Below the pieces are notes generated by a model. That model worked only from the letters and a program-made list of their open reading frames with translations, did not search any database and was not told the DNA's origin. Shown one piece after another: positions 15,994 through 23,777 of a stretch of DNA of 31,557 nucleotides. Source of the stretch: an uncultured Planctomycetaceae bacterium. Its GTDB lineage: Bacteria; Planctomycetota; Planctomycetia; Pirellulales; Pirellulaceae. Position 1 is the first letter of the stretch; every line of letters starts with the position of its first letter. The stretch spans positions 1-31,557 of the forward strand of contig CAIYOB010001274.1 in the NCBI GenBank assembly GCA_903927685.1. Reading direction: 5' to 3'. The position numbers were made by a program, and so were the translations under genes.

Positions 15994-16065
15994 ATGATTT
16001 TGCGCGCCGCGGCAGACGCGAAAAGGGACTCAAAAACCCCGGAAAAATGAGCCAAAATCGCGTTC

Positions 16066-16078
16066 AATCAAGACCTTG
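16066..16078 (+). promoter_or_regulatory. IHF-type DNA-bending site
   Basis: AATCAAGACCTTG matches the IHF consensus WATCAANNNNTTR at every defined position, with A-tracts on its 5' side (16043-16047 and 16054-16057). It sits about 100-112 bp upstream of the predicted sigma-54 start, between promoter and enhancer-like repeats, the usual place for an IHF site in such promoters. It could also bind an HU-family protein. Confidence 0.5.
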
Positions 16079-16145
16079 CGCCCGCGTCTTTCCGGCCCCG
16101 GCGCAAATGGCGCCAGGCGGCGACGTGAAAGTCCCGGGAAAAGTC

Positions 16146-16181
16146 CGTCAAACTGACAGAGCCGGCTCTGCCAAAGTGACA
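16146..16181 (-). promoter_or_regulatory. Enhancer-like (UAS) repeat pair for a sigma-54 activator
   Basis: Two 13-bp related copies in direct orientation, CGTCAAACTGACA (16146-16158) and TGCCAAAGTGACA (16169-16181), start 23 bp apart (about two helical turns). Between them, and overlapping both, is a perfect 14-bp palindrome, CAGAGCCGGCTCTG (16157-16170). Position is about -180 to -215 relative to the predicted hsp20 start. The cognate enhancer-binding protein is not encoded in this window. Confidence 0.5.
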
Positions 16182-16232
16182 AGCGGGGACAATAGCGCGC
16201 GGATTTGAGGCGGCTGGAGTCCAGAACCCGGG

Positions 16233-16255
16233 GGCAATTGCTGCGTCCAATTGCC
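16233..16255. terminator. Hairpin downstream of the methyltransferase-like gene
   Basis: Stem GGCAATTG / CAATTGCC (8 bp, 7-nt loop), about 65 bp past the stop of the minus-strand methyltransferase gene. No clear U-run follows. It might end that transcript and insulate the hsp20 promoter, or be a protein-binding repeat, since the same GGCAATTG octamer recurs at 16293-16300. Confidence 0.3.
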
Positions 16256-16319
16256 TCGTGCTCGAACACCGCCGCAAGCAGCTGGGCACGCGGGCAATTG
16301 AACGCGGCCGTGGGGACGG

Positions 16320-17054
16320 TCACGGGCCTTTCTCGTACAGCAGCCAGACTCCCTGGCCGACCTGTGGGTCGTCGGCCGAGATGGCGCCCTGTCCCAACAC
16401 CTGGAAGCCTTGCAGTCCGGCCTTGGTCGCCCACTCCTTCATTTGCTCGGGGCGGCGCAGCTCGACGAACCGCTGCCACTTTTGCGCTTCCTCACCCTGC
16501 AGTTTCTCCTTGCGGTCCCGGATCAAATCGTCCACCGCCCATTTCGGATACCCGCTGCCGGCCCCGCCGCCGATGAACGCCTTGCCGCCCGGCCGCAAGA
16601 CCCGCTGGACTTCACGCAGGCCCAGGACGGGATCGTTCCAGAAGAAGATGGAGCCCCGGCTGACCACCAAGTCGACCGTGCCGTCGGGGAACGGCAGGGA
16701 CTCGGCGACCCCGACGATGGCCACCAACCGATTCTCCAGCTTCTTTTCCCGGGCGAGCTGAAGTCCCGCGAGCATCGTTTCTGCCTTCGGTTCCAGCATT
16801 ACAACAGGATTGCCGGTGGCTTCGATCAAGGGGATCGCGACCTGCCCCTCGCCGGCGCCCAGATCGACCCAGAATCCGGGCTTCGGCTGACACAGCTTCA
16901 ACAGGTCCTGGACAACATAGGCATGCCGTTCCGGCAGCGTCTGCTCGCCTTTCAATCCCTGGGGTGCCGCCGTATCCGCCGCCGCGGCAATCCCGCAGAT
17001 GAATCCCAGGCAGCAAACCGGCAATATGCTATGAGCGAATACCGCAAGTCTCAT
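16320..17054 (-). CDS. Exported class I SAM-dependent methyltransferase-like protein
   Basis: 244 aa, with the start at the ATG at 17054 (MRLAVFAHSILPVCCLG), which has GAGGAC upstream and begins a clear signal peptide of about 27 residues (cleavage near AAAAD). The upstream extension of the frame is not protein-like. The mature part is a Rossmann methyltransferase: motif I WVDLGAGEGQVAIPL, acidic end of strand 2 VVMLEPK, motif near SLPFPDGTVDLVVSRGSIFF, and post-motif EVQRVLRPGGKAFIGGG. All SAM-binding features are present, unlike the degenerate domain in the PQQ protein. An active methyltransferase outside the cytoplasm is hard to explain, as SAM is cytoplasmic. Substrate is unknown. The next gene upstream is the DUF1559 gene on the same strand, 77 bp away. 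Confidence 0.82.
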   Translation of the reverse strand: MRLAVFAHSILPVCCLGFICGIAAAADTAAPQGLKGEQTLPERHAYVVQDLLKLCQPKPGFWVDLGAGEGQVAIPLIEATGNPVVMLEPKAETMLAGLQLAREKKLENRLVAIVGVAESLPFPDGTVDLVVSRGSIFFWNDPVLGLREVQRVLRPGGKAFIGGGAGSGYPKWAVDDLIRDRKEKLQGEEAQKWQRFVELRRPEQMKEWATKAGLQGFQVLGQGAISADDPQVGQGVWLLYEKGP

Positions 17055-17131
17055 TTTCGTGTCCTCGGTCGAATCCGGATGTCGGTCATAAATGGCTCTG
17101 AACGGGAGCCGCAAGCCTGCGAGGGGCGCAT

Positions 17132-18085
17132 TCATAGCTTGAGCATCAGCGGTTGCTGGTCATCTCGGGCCCCCAGCAACTGGTAAACGCCGACGTTTCC
17201 CTGGTTGGCAAGGTTGGCAAAGTCCGTGGGACTGCTGGTGTTGCCGGAACTCAGACCGCCCGTTCGCGAATCGATACTGTCATCAATGAAGTGCACTGAA
17301 CCGTCGACGAAACAGAATTGGGCTCCGCCCGCATGGTGGCTGCTGAAGGAATGCATGTTCGTGGGATGGTTCAGGCGTTCCGCCACGCTCGAACTGACCG
17401 TGCTGCCGATGCCCAATCCCCCGGGCCCGCACCAGGAAGGCCACTTGCTGGGGTCCGCCCGATGCGCCGCCAACACCGTGCGTTCGCCCACCGCGAACGT
17501 GTTGCTGGTGCCATCGATCACATCCTGCATCTGCAAGCCGCTTTGGGCGAACAGCAGGCCATTGTTCGGCTTGCTCAAGTGCGTGGTTCCCGAGTAGTCA
17601 AAGTACCCGCGGCAGCAGGTGTAATTGGCCGTAGCCACCAGTTGCCCGCCGCCCTGAAACTCGCGCAGCGGCTGCATCGGACTGGAGGGACACGCAAACA
17701 CGCTCAGCTTCATCTGCAGCATGGGCAGCAGCGCGGGGTCCGCGATCACTTCGGCCAGGGTATACTTCGTCGGACTCAGTTCCCCCTGCAGCGGGCTCTG
17801 CTCGATAAACGGCATCAGGAACACGCCCCACGCCCAGCCTCCCGAGACCGTCCCCGACTTGTTGACCGCCATGAACCCCGGCGGAAAGCGTCCCAAGGCG
17901 TCATGGTAGTTCTGCAGGGCTAGGCCCTGCTGCCGGAGGTTGTTCGAACACTGCATCCGCCGCGCGGCTTCACGTGCCGCCTGGATCGCCGGCAGCAGCA
18001 GGGCGACCAGGATTCCGATGATGGCGATCACGACCAGCAGTTCGACTAACGTAAAGGCCCAGCGGGGCGTCTTTCGGCAAGGCAT
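17132..18085 (-). CDS. DUF1559 pseudopilin-like protein
   Basis: 317 aa. The ATG at 18085 ([11 protein letters not shown]) is preceded by GAGGATCGCC; the frame continues upstream without family-like sequence. The N-terminus is a type IV prepilin/T2SS-like helix ([20 protein letters not shown], then [19 protein letters not shown]) with the planctomycete DUF1559 continuation ([20 protein letters not shown]) and C-terminal features [13 protein letters not shown] and [12 protein letters not shown]. The residue before the cleavage-site Phe is Ala, where Gly is usual. Many paralogs occur in planctomycetes; they are thought to be surface pseudopilins, but their assembly is poorly known. It lies upstream of the exported methyltransferase gene on the same strand. 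Confidence 0.92.
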   Translation of the reverse strand: MPCRKTPRWAFTLVELLVVIAIIGILVALLLPAIQAAREAARRMQCSNNLRQQGLALQNYHDALGRFPPGFMAVNKSGTVSGGWAWGVFLMPFIEQSPLQGELSPTKYTLAEVIADPALLPMLQMKLSVFACPSSPMQPLREFQGGGQLVATANYTCCRGYFDYSGTTHLSKPNNGLLFAQSGLQMQDVIDGTSNTFAVGERTVLAAHRADPSKWPSWCGPGGLGIGSTVSSSVAERLNHPTNMHSFSSHHAGGAQFCFVDGSVHFIDDSIDSRTGGLSSGNTSSPTDFANLANQGNVGVYQLLGARDDQQPLMLKL

Positions 18086-18226
18086 GGCGATCCTCGGCGA
18101 GGGATTGGCGAAGACTCGATTCGGGAGGCGGGACACAGCGTCTATCATGAATACCGTCCGCCGGCCCCGCGCGTGGACCGGGTCCGGCAGGGATTTTGCC
18201 GGGCCGCGGGTCTTTCTTGGAGCGGC

Positions 18227-18256
18227 CTCGCGCGGCTCCGACTCGCGCGGCTCCGA
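18227..18256. repeat. 15-bp tandem duplication
   Basis: The unit CTCGCGCGGCTCCGA occurs twice head-to-tail (18227-18241 and 18242-18256) in the divergent spacer between the DUF1559 gene and the Gfo/Idh/MocA gene. A short stretch after it (18264-18284, CTCGCTGGCGCTTCGGGCT) resembles a dispersed intergenic repeat I recall from planctomycete genomes; that part is memory only. Confidence 0.55.
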
Positions 18257-18373
18257 CTATCCCACTCGCTGGCGCTTCGGGCTACAATGGGGACCACCGC
18301 CGCTCGTTCTCCGGCCACGAGCGGCAGGACCGGTACGCAGCCCTCCAACCACGAACCCTCGGGAGACCGATCG

Positions 18374-19672
18374 ATGACCCACCGCATGTCTCGTCGTCAG
18401 ATGCTGAAGACCACCGCCGCCGTCGGGGCCGGTTTCTGGATCGCCACCGGTCCGAACGCCCGCGGCCAGGATTCGCCGAATGAGAAGCTGAACCTGGCCT
18501 TCATCGGCGTTGGCGGCCGCGGCGGCGACAACTTGAAGGCGTTGTCAAGCCAGAACGTGGTCGCCCTGTGCGACGTAGACGACCAGCGGGCGGGCAAGGC
18601 CTACGAACAGCATCCCCGGGCGAAGAAGTTCGCCGACTTTCGCCGTCTGCTGGACGAACTGGACACGCAGCTCGACGGCGTCGTGATCAGCACGCCGGAC
18701 CACACGCATTTCCATCCGGCCGCGCTGGCGATGCGGATGGGCAAGCACGTCTATCTGGAAAAGCCGCTGGCGCATACGGTTGCCGAGACCCGCGAGTTGA
18801 CTCGCCTAGCCGCGGAAAAGAACGTCGCCACCCAGCTGGGCGCCCAGCGGCACACGCTGGACAACATGCACCGCGTCGTCGAACTGGTGCAGGCCGGCGC
18901 GATCGGGACGGTTCGGGAAGTCCACTGCTGGATCGATGGCAGCCGCGGCATGCCCGCCATTCCCACGGGCGAACCGCCGGTGCCAGCGACGCTGCAGTGG
19001 GACCTGTGGCTCGGCCCGGCCCGCGCGCGGCCTTACCAGCCGACGTACTGCCCGTATGGCTGGCGGTTCTGGTGGGATTTCGGGACCGGCGAGACGGGCA
19101 ATTGGGGTTGCCACATCCTGGATATTCCCTTCTGGGCTTTGGGCCTGAAGCACCCCACCAAGGTCGACGCGTCCGGCCCGCCGGTCCATGCGCAGACGAC
19201 GCCCAAGGCGATGGCCACGCGGTTCGAGTTTCCGGCCGACGGCCAGCGGCCCGCCGTCACGCTGCACTGGTACCACGCAGACAAGGGCCCAGACATCCTG
19301 CGGCAGCACCAGCTGCCTCCGGCCGGGAACAATACCCTGTTCATCGGCAGCCAAGGCATGTTGCTGTGCGGCTTTGGCCAGCGAAAGCTGTATCCGGAAG
19401 ACAAGTTCGCGGACTTTCGGGCGCCGGACAAAACCATTCCCGATTCGCCCGGTTTCTACCGGGAATGGCTCGACGCCTGCAAAGGCGGGCCGCGGGCCAC
19501 GTGTGACTTTGTGACTTACGGCGGCGCCTTGGCCGAAACCGTCCTGTTGGGCAACGTCGCCTATCGCGCCGGCGGCTTTGCCTGGGACGCGGCGAACCTG
19601 CAGGCCGTCGGCAATGAACGGGCTCGGCAGTTCTTGCAAGCCGAGTACCGCGAGGGATGGACGATCCAATAG
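18374..19672 (+). CDS. Tat-exported Gfo/Idh/MocA family oxidoreductase
   Basis: 432 aa. The ATG at 18374 is preceded by GGGAGA. A second ATG (18386) begins MSRRQMLKTTAAVGAGFW, a twin-arginine signal (SRRQMLK), so the mature protein is periplasmic with a pre-bound cofactor. The Rossmann motif is GVGGRGG (residues 45-51). The EKP signature of the family is near residue 130 (YLEKPLAHT). The C-terminal domain contains WDFGTGETGNWGCHILDI, common in planctomycete/Bacteroidetes sugar oxidoreductases. Such enzymes oxidise or reduce sugar hydroxyls, often at C3, with NAD(P). Substrate is not predictable. The downstream gene is convergent (SNF2 helicase), so this one is probably monocistronic. Confidence 0.92.
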   Translation: MTHRMSRRQMLKTTAAVGAGFWIATGPNARGQDSPNEKLNLAFIGVGGRGGDNLKALSSQNVVALCDVDDQRAGKAYEQHPRAKKFADFRRLLDELDTQLDGVVISTPDHTHFHPAALAMRMGKHVYLEKPLAHTVAETRELTRLAAEKNVATQLGAQRHTLDNMHRVVELVQAGAIGTVREVHCWIDGSRGMPAIPTGEPPVPATLQWDLWLGPARARPYQPTYCPYGWRFWWDFGTGETGNWGCHILDIPFWALGLKHPTKVDASGPPVHAQTTPKAMATRFEFPADGQRPAVTLHWYHADKGPDILRQHQLPPAGNNTLFIGSQGMLLCGFGQRKLYPEDKFADFRAPDKTIPDSPGFYREWLDACKGGPRATCDFVTYGGALAETVLLGNVAYRAGGFAWDAANLQAVGNERARQFLQAEYREGWTIQ

Positions 19673-19728
19673 CCGATGGCGTGGTCACCGGGTGCCCGCG
19701 GTTCCAGCACGGTTCCGCGACTCCGGCT

Positions 19729-22407
19729 CTATTTCCCGGCGGCCAGCAGGCGGGACAGGGAATCGGCGAGCTTGTTCAGGGCTGCGCGGTCGGGCAGGGT
19801 GACGGTCAGCCGCGGGCGGCCTTGCTCATCCGGCTGGACGCATTCCGACAGCCGGTTGCGCAGGTCGCCCGCCAGCTGCTGCGAGACGGGCGTTTCGCCG
19901 TGCTCGGCCATCAGCTCGCCCAGGAAGTTGAATGCGGCGCCCAGCAGTTCGCCGCCCGCGGCCGCAACCCGCTCGCGACGCGCCAACAGGTCCGTTTCCT
20001 GCTGGCGCTCCGCCTTGACCGACTGGTCGATCGGCGCTTCGGGCTTGGCGCCCAACAGCAACTCCAGGCGGCGTTTCAGTTCCTCCATCCCGGAAGCCAG
20101 ATCGACTTTCTCGAGATCCGAATTGGCGTCCAGGGCCGCCAGGGCCAACTCGTGCTTGGCCGACAACGTCGCCAGAAGCTTCTCTTCGATCGTCTCTTCG
20201 GTCACCAGCACGAAGACCTGCACCGGCTGGCTCTGCCCCATGCGGTGAGCGCGTGAGATGCGTTGTTCGAGCACGGCCGGGTTCCAGGGCAGATCGACGT
20301 TGATCACCGTGTTGGCAGCCTGCAGATTGAGCCCCGTCGCCCCGGCGTTGGTGGTCAGGAACAGCTGGCACTTGGGATCGCTCTGAAACCGGTTGACCAG
20401 CTGTTGCCGCTTGCCTTGCGGCACCGAGCCGTCCAGGCGGACGAAATCGACGCGCCGCTTGTGCGCCAGCGGCTCGATCAAGTTCAGCATCGTGGTCCAC
20501 TCGGAGAACAGCACGGCCTTGCGGTTGTCTTCCTCGAATACCTGCTCGAACAGCTCGTCGATCCGCTCCAGCTTGCTGGAGTACATCGGCTGCTGCTTAT
20601 TGACCAGGAACGTACCGTTGGCCGCCATCCGGGCCATCAGCAGGGCCCTTTGCAGCCGCAGCAAGTCCATTTCGGTGAGGAACTTTTTCTTCGTGATCTG
20701 CCACACGGTCTGCATGTGGGCCGCATGCAGCTCGCGTTGTTCATCGGTCGGCGGAATGCGGACGATTTCCGTCGAGCGGGCGGGCAGCTGCTGCATCACG
20801 GTCCCGCGCGTCCGCCGCAACAGGATCGGCTTCAAGTTCTGCCGCAGCTGGTCCAGGTTGCGGTAGCCCAAGACCTTGCCGTTCTCGTCGACCACCCGAT
20901 GCCGGTTGAAGAATCGGAAGGCGGGCGCCAAGCGCCGGTCGTCGATGAACTGGACGACGGAATACAGCTCGTCCAGGCGGTTTTCCAGCGGCGTGCCGGA
21001 CAGCACCAGGGCGAAGGGACTCTTCAGGCCCTTGACCACGGCGCTCGTTTTCGCCTCCCAGTTCTTGATCCGCTGGCCTTCGTCCAGGATGATCAAGTCC
21101 CACTTGACCCGCTCGATGGCCAGGATGTCCCGCAGGACCTGCTCGTAGTTGCAGATCGTAAAGAAACAGTCGTTGTTGTACTGGGACAGGCGACTTGCGG
21201 CCGCGCCGAGTATCAGTTGGCAATCGCGCCCGCTGAAACGCTGGATTTCGTTTCGCCACTGCGACTTGAGGGATGCCGGACAGATCACCAATACCTTGCG
21301 GATTTCGGCTTCGCGGGCCAGCAGTTCCGCCACGCCGACGCCTTGAATCGTCTTGCCCAGCCCCATGTCGTCGGCCAACACCGCCCGGCCCATGCCCACG
21401 GCAAAGGCGATGCCGTCCAGTTGGTACGGCAGGAGTTCGGTCTTGAGCAGCGTCTTCCGCAAGGGGTGCTTGGCCGGATTGCGGCGGATCTCGGCCACCA
21501 GTTCCTTAATGCGGTCCTGGAACAACCGCTGGTCGATGTACTCCTGCGCATCCGGGGTAATCACCACCTCCTGGTCCAAACGCTGCAGGCGCTGCAGCCG
21601 CCGCATCAGATCATGGACGTCGTCGATGTCCCGGTTCCGCAGCGGTCCCACGATCGGCTCGGCCTCGGCCGGGATCCGCTCGGGTAACTCCAGCTGCAGC
21701 GACACCTGCTCGCCATACCGCAGGTAAACCAGCAACTGCGCGCACTTGTACGGCCGGCGGCGCACCGAAGTGGGGAACCGGCGTTTGATCTTCTCCAGCG
21801 CGTGCATGATGTGCTTGCACGTGCCCAGCGTGTTGGTGCGGAAATCCGGGCACGAACAGTAGGATTGCCCCCGCTGCTCGCCGCGCAACGCCAGCCGATA
21901 CGTCTTGCCGGATTCGGCGCTGGTGATCGTGTACTCCGTCCACGGCTTCGCCGGGTCCTGCGACTGCAGGGTCATCTTCTCGGACAGCGCCCGCGCCTTG
22001 CGGTCGCGGATGGCCCGCCGGACCAACTGCTCTTCGTTCAGGCACTCCAGCGGCAGTTCGTCGGACGGCATCTCGGACAGCCCCAACGCCATCTTGTCTT
22101 CCAGGATCACGGAGAACGCCGCACCGACCTCGGCACAGACTGTGTTGGAGGTACTGCACCGCCAGCGGAGCCGTTTGTGGGCGTCATCCTCCAGGAAGAT
22201 CGTCACCGTCGTCGGGTCCGGGCCGAAGAACCGCAGCTCGAACCGCTCGTCGTTGAACCGCACCTGGCGGTCGAAGTCGATCGTGAATTTCGCGCCCTCC
22301 TGAATCCACTTCGCGCCCTCTTCGCCCAGCAACTTGCAGGCATCCTGGTACGTCAGCCGCGACAGCTTGTCGCGGAGGGTCAGTTCCGTACTTTTCTTGG
22401 TCGTCAT
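19729..22407 (-). CDS. SWIM-domain SNF2-family helicase/ATPase
   Basis: 892 aa from the ATG at 22407 (MTTKKSTELTLRDKL), with AGGAG about 10 nt upstream; the 18-residue upstream extension is not needed. A SWIM zinc motif (C184, C186, C197, H199 in YCSCPDFRTNTLGTCKH) precedes the SNF2 ATPase. Walker A is ADDMGLGKT (345-353), and the Walker B box is DEGQ (442-445) rather than DEAH. Helicase C features are FSEWTTML, VRLDGSVPQGKR, TTNAGATGLNLQ and the arginine-finger motif QRISRAHRMGQ. The C-terminal ~130 residues are helical and charged. It would be a DNA/RNA translocase remodelling nucleoprotein, as RapA-like proteins do. No methyltransferase or nuclease neighbour suggests a defence role. Confidence 0.92.
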   Translation of the reverse strand: MTTKKSTELTLRDKLSRLTYQDACKLLGEEGAKWIQEGAKFTIDFDRQVRFNDERFELRFFGPDPTTVTIFLEDDAHKRLRWRCSTSNTVCAEVGAAFSVILEDKMALGLSEMPSDELPLECLNEEQLVRRAIRDRKARALSEKMTLQSQDPAKPWTEYTITSAESGKTYRLALRGEQRGQSYCSCPDFRTNTLGTCKHIMHALEKIKRRFPTSVRRRPYKCAQLLVYLRYGEQVSLQLELPERIPAEAEPIVGPLRNRDIDDVHDLMRRLQRLQRLDQEVVITPDAQEYIDQRLFQDRIKELVAEIRRNPAKHPLRKTLLKTELLPYQLDGIAFAVGMGRAVLADDMGLGKTIQGVGVAELLAREAEIRKVLVICPASLKSQWRNEIQRFSGRDCQLILGAAASRLSQYNNDCFFTICNYEQVLRDILAIERVKWDLIILDEGQRIKNWEAKTSAVVKGLKSPFALVLSGTPLENRLDELYSVVQFIDDRRLAPAFRFFNRHRVVDENGKVLGYRNLDQLRQNLKPILLRRTRGTVMQQLPARSTEIVRIPPTDEQRELHAAHMQTVWQITKKKFLTEMDLLRLQRALLMARMAANGTFLVNKQQPMYSSKLERIDELFEQVFEEDNRKAVLFSEWTTMLNLIEPLAHKRRVDFVRLDGSVPQGKRQQLVNRFQSDPKCQLFLTTNAGATGLNLQAANTVINVDLPWNPAVLEQRISRAHRMGQSQPVQVFVLVTEETIEEKLLATLSAKHELALAALDANSDLEKVDLASGMEELKRRLELLLGAKPEAPIDQSVKAERQQETDLLARRERVAAAGGELLGAAFNFLGELMAEHGETPVSQQLAGDLRNRLSECVQPDEQGRPRLTVTLPDRAALNKLADSLSRLLAAGK

Positions 22408-22473
22408 GACGAATGGCTCCTGAACGGCGCAGAAAACGGCGGGCGGCGAATCGCCGGTCAACCTGAACAGCCT

Positions 22474-22501
22474 AGTCTAGCGGATTTGCCGCACGCGCCA
22501 A
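22474..22501 (-). promoter_or_regulatory. Candidate sigma-70-type promoter of the SNF2 gene
   Basis: Minus strand: TTGGCG (22501-22496), 16-bp spacer, TAGACT (22479-22474), about 67 bp upstream of the ATG at 22407. The same two hexamers stand upstream of the receiver-PP2C gene with an 18-bp spacer. Confidence 0.4.
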
Positions 22502-22530
22502 CGGCCAGTGCCGGATCCGACAGCCGCTTA

Positions 22531-22641
22531 GCACCGTTCGGGAAACAAGTGGCGTAAGCTTCCAGCTTGCGATGCCATTACCTCCCGCAAGCTGGAAGCT
22601 TACGCCACGGAAAGGTCGGACAGCTATTTCTCGAACGGTGC
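22531..22641. mobile_element. MITE-like palindromic element with TTA flanks
   Basis: A 111-bp non-coding element with terminal inverted repeats GCACCGTTCGGGAAA / GCACCGTTCGAGAAA (14 of 15 identical) and an inner perfect 23-bp inverted repeat (22549-22571 and 22586-22608, 14-nt loop, core AAGCTTCCAGCTTGCG). It is flanked on both sides by TTA (22528-22530 and 22642-22644), consistent with a 3-bp target duplication. The right TTA is the stop codon of the oxidoreductase gene. The inner hairpin could also terminate that gene's transcript. No transposase is present; a large REP-like palindrome is the alternative reading. Confidence 0.6.
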
Positions 22642-23751
22642 TTACCCCACCGTCACCCATTTGCGCTCCCGTGCCGCCTGGTACAGTGCCTCCATCACCC
22701 GGACGCGGGCGGCGGCTTCGCGCGCCGTCACCAGCGGCAGATCTTTCTGGCCGGCGACGGCGCCGACGAACAACAGCAGGGGGTGGTCCAGCGGCGGATC
22801 GAGTTTCATCCACGGGCGGGCGCCGTCCGCTCCCGGGACCTTTTCCGTCCGCAGATACAAGCGGTCGTTCAGCACGACGGCATGGCCCTCGGTGCCGGCG
22901 ACCAACAGGCTGACCGGGTTTTCGGGCTCGACCCAGCCGGCGGAAATCGTTCCGTGCACCCCGTTCTTGAACCGCAACAAGCCCTGGCCCGATTCATCGC
23001 AATTCGGGTAGCGCCCCGTCACCGACCGTAGGTCCGCCGAGACGGACTCGACGTCGCCCATCAGCCACATCAGCAGGTCCAGCGCATGCGTGCCGATGTC
23101 GGCAAAACCGCCCAAGGCTCCCCACTTCGGATCGACGGTCCACTTCAGCTCGTTGTCGAACTCGCCCAGCAGGACACAGTCGTTGCAGAACGACGCCTGG
23201 ACGCGGACGATCTGCCCCAAGTTGCCTTGCGCGAGGTTCTGTTTGAGGAAGGTATTCCGCGACAGGGAACGTAGATGGTAGCCCGTATTGAACAGTACGC
23301 CGGCCTGCTCCACGGCGGCGGCGATCTCGTCTGCGTCCCGGCGGCCCACGCCCAGCGGCTTTTCGACGAACAGGTGCTTGCCCGCGCGGGCCGCGGCGAT
23401 GGCCAACTCGGCGTGCAGGCTGGTCTCCGACAGGATCACGACGCCGGCGACGGCCGGATCGCCGAGGATCTCGGCCGACGTCTTGGCGGCCTTGGCCCCG
23501 CACTCGGCGGCGTACCTTTCGGCCCGAGCCGCGTCGTGGTCATTAACGTAGGCCACTTTGACGTCCTCGCGCGTCTGCAGCATCTGCAGGAACATCGGCG
23601 TGTGCATGTGGGCGGCCCCCAGGACGCCCAGCGTCACGGCCGGGGCATCCGCCGCGCGGGCCGGGGCGGCGCTGGCAGCCACCAGCGCGGTTCCGGCAGC
23701 GCCGACCGTCTTGACGAAATCCCGGCGGGTCAACGAAGGTCCAGTCGTCAT
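22642..23751 (-). CDS. Tat-exported Gfo/Idh/MocA family oxidoreductase (with DUF1080 partner)
   Basis: 369 aa. The ATG at 23751 follows AAGGAGCG. The N-terminus MTTGPSLTRRDFVKTVG is a twin-arginine signal with an AxA cleavage region (APARAADA). The Rossmann loop is GVLGAAHMHTP, then VEKPLGV as the family EKP motif, and DIGTHALDLLMWL carrying the usual catalytic-region His. It is about average length for the family. The upstream DUF1080 gene on the same strand ends 26 bp before the start, so the two are probably one operon. The pairing of a C3-type sugar oxidoreductase with a keto-glycoside hydrolase suggests periplasmic glycoside oxidation/cleavage. The stop codon lies at the edge of the MITE-like element. 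Confidence 0.9.
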   Translation of the reverse strand: MTTGPSLTRRDFVKTVGAAGTALVAASAAPARAADAPAVTLGVLGAAHMHTPMFLQMLQTREDVKVAYVNDHDAARAERYAAECGAKAAKTSAEILGDPAVAGVVILSETSLHAELAIAAARAGKHLFVEKPLGVGRRDADEIAAAVEQAGVLFNTGYHLRSLSRNTFLKQNLAQGNLGQIVRVQASFCNDCVLLGEFDNELKWTVDPKWGALGGFADIGTHALDLLMWLMGDVESVSADLRSVTGRYPNCDESGQGLLRFKNGVHGTISAGWVEPENPVSLLVAGTEGHAVVLNDRLYLRTEKVPGADGARPWMKLDPPLDHPLLLFVGAVAGQKDLPLVTAREAAARVRVMEALYQAARERKWVTVG

Positions 23752-23777
23752 GTTCGTCGCTCCTTGTCGAGGTCGGG

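Larger units (their letters stand above)
15872..16319. other. hsp20 control region (intergenic)
   Basis: About 450 bases between the hsp20 operon and the exported methyltransferase gene, both on the minus strand. Beyond the promoter, IHF-like site and enhancer repeats listed separately, it holds an 8-bp hairpin at 16233-16255 and a third copy of the same octamer at 16293-16300. No gene is credible here. Confidence 0.6.

Noticed and set aside
15872..16319. CIRCE (HrcA) operator before hsp20
   Set aside because: No TTAGCACTC-N9-GAGTGCTAA-like inverted repeat is present.
16030..16479. Minus-strand open frame across the hsp20 control region
   Set aside because: No protein-like pattern, overlaps the end of the methyltransferase gene and the regulatory sites.
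20263..21687. 474-codon plus-strand open frame opposite the SNF2 gene
   Set aside because: Composition dominated by Q, H, R and L with no motif, while the minus strand has all helicase motifs in one frame.
19729..22407. SNF2 helicase as part of a DISARM- or Dnd-like defence system
   Set aside because: No neighbouring methyltransferase, nuclease or DUF1998 gene; SWIM-SNF2 proteins are common as stand-alone genes.
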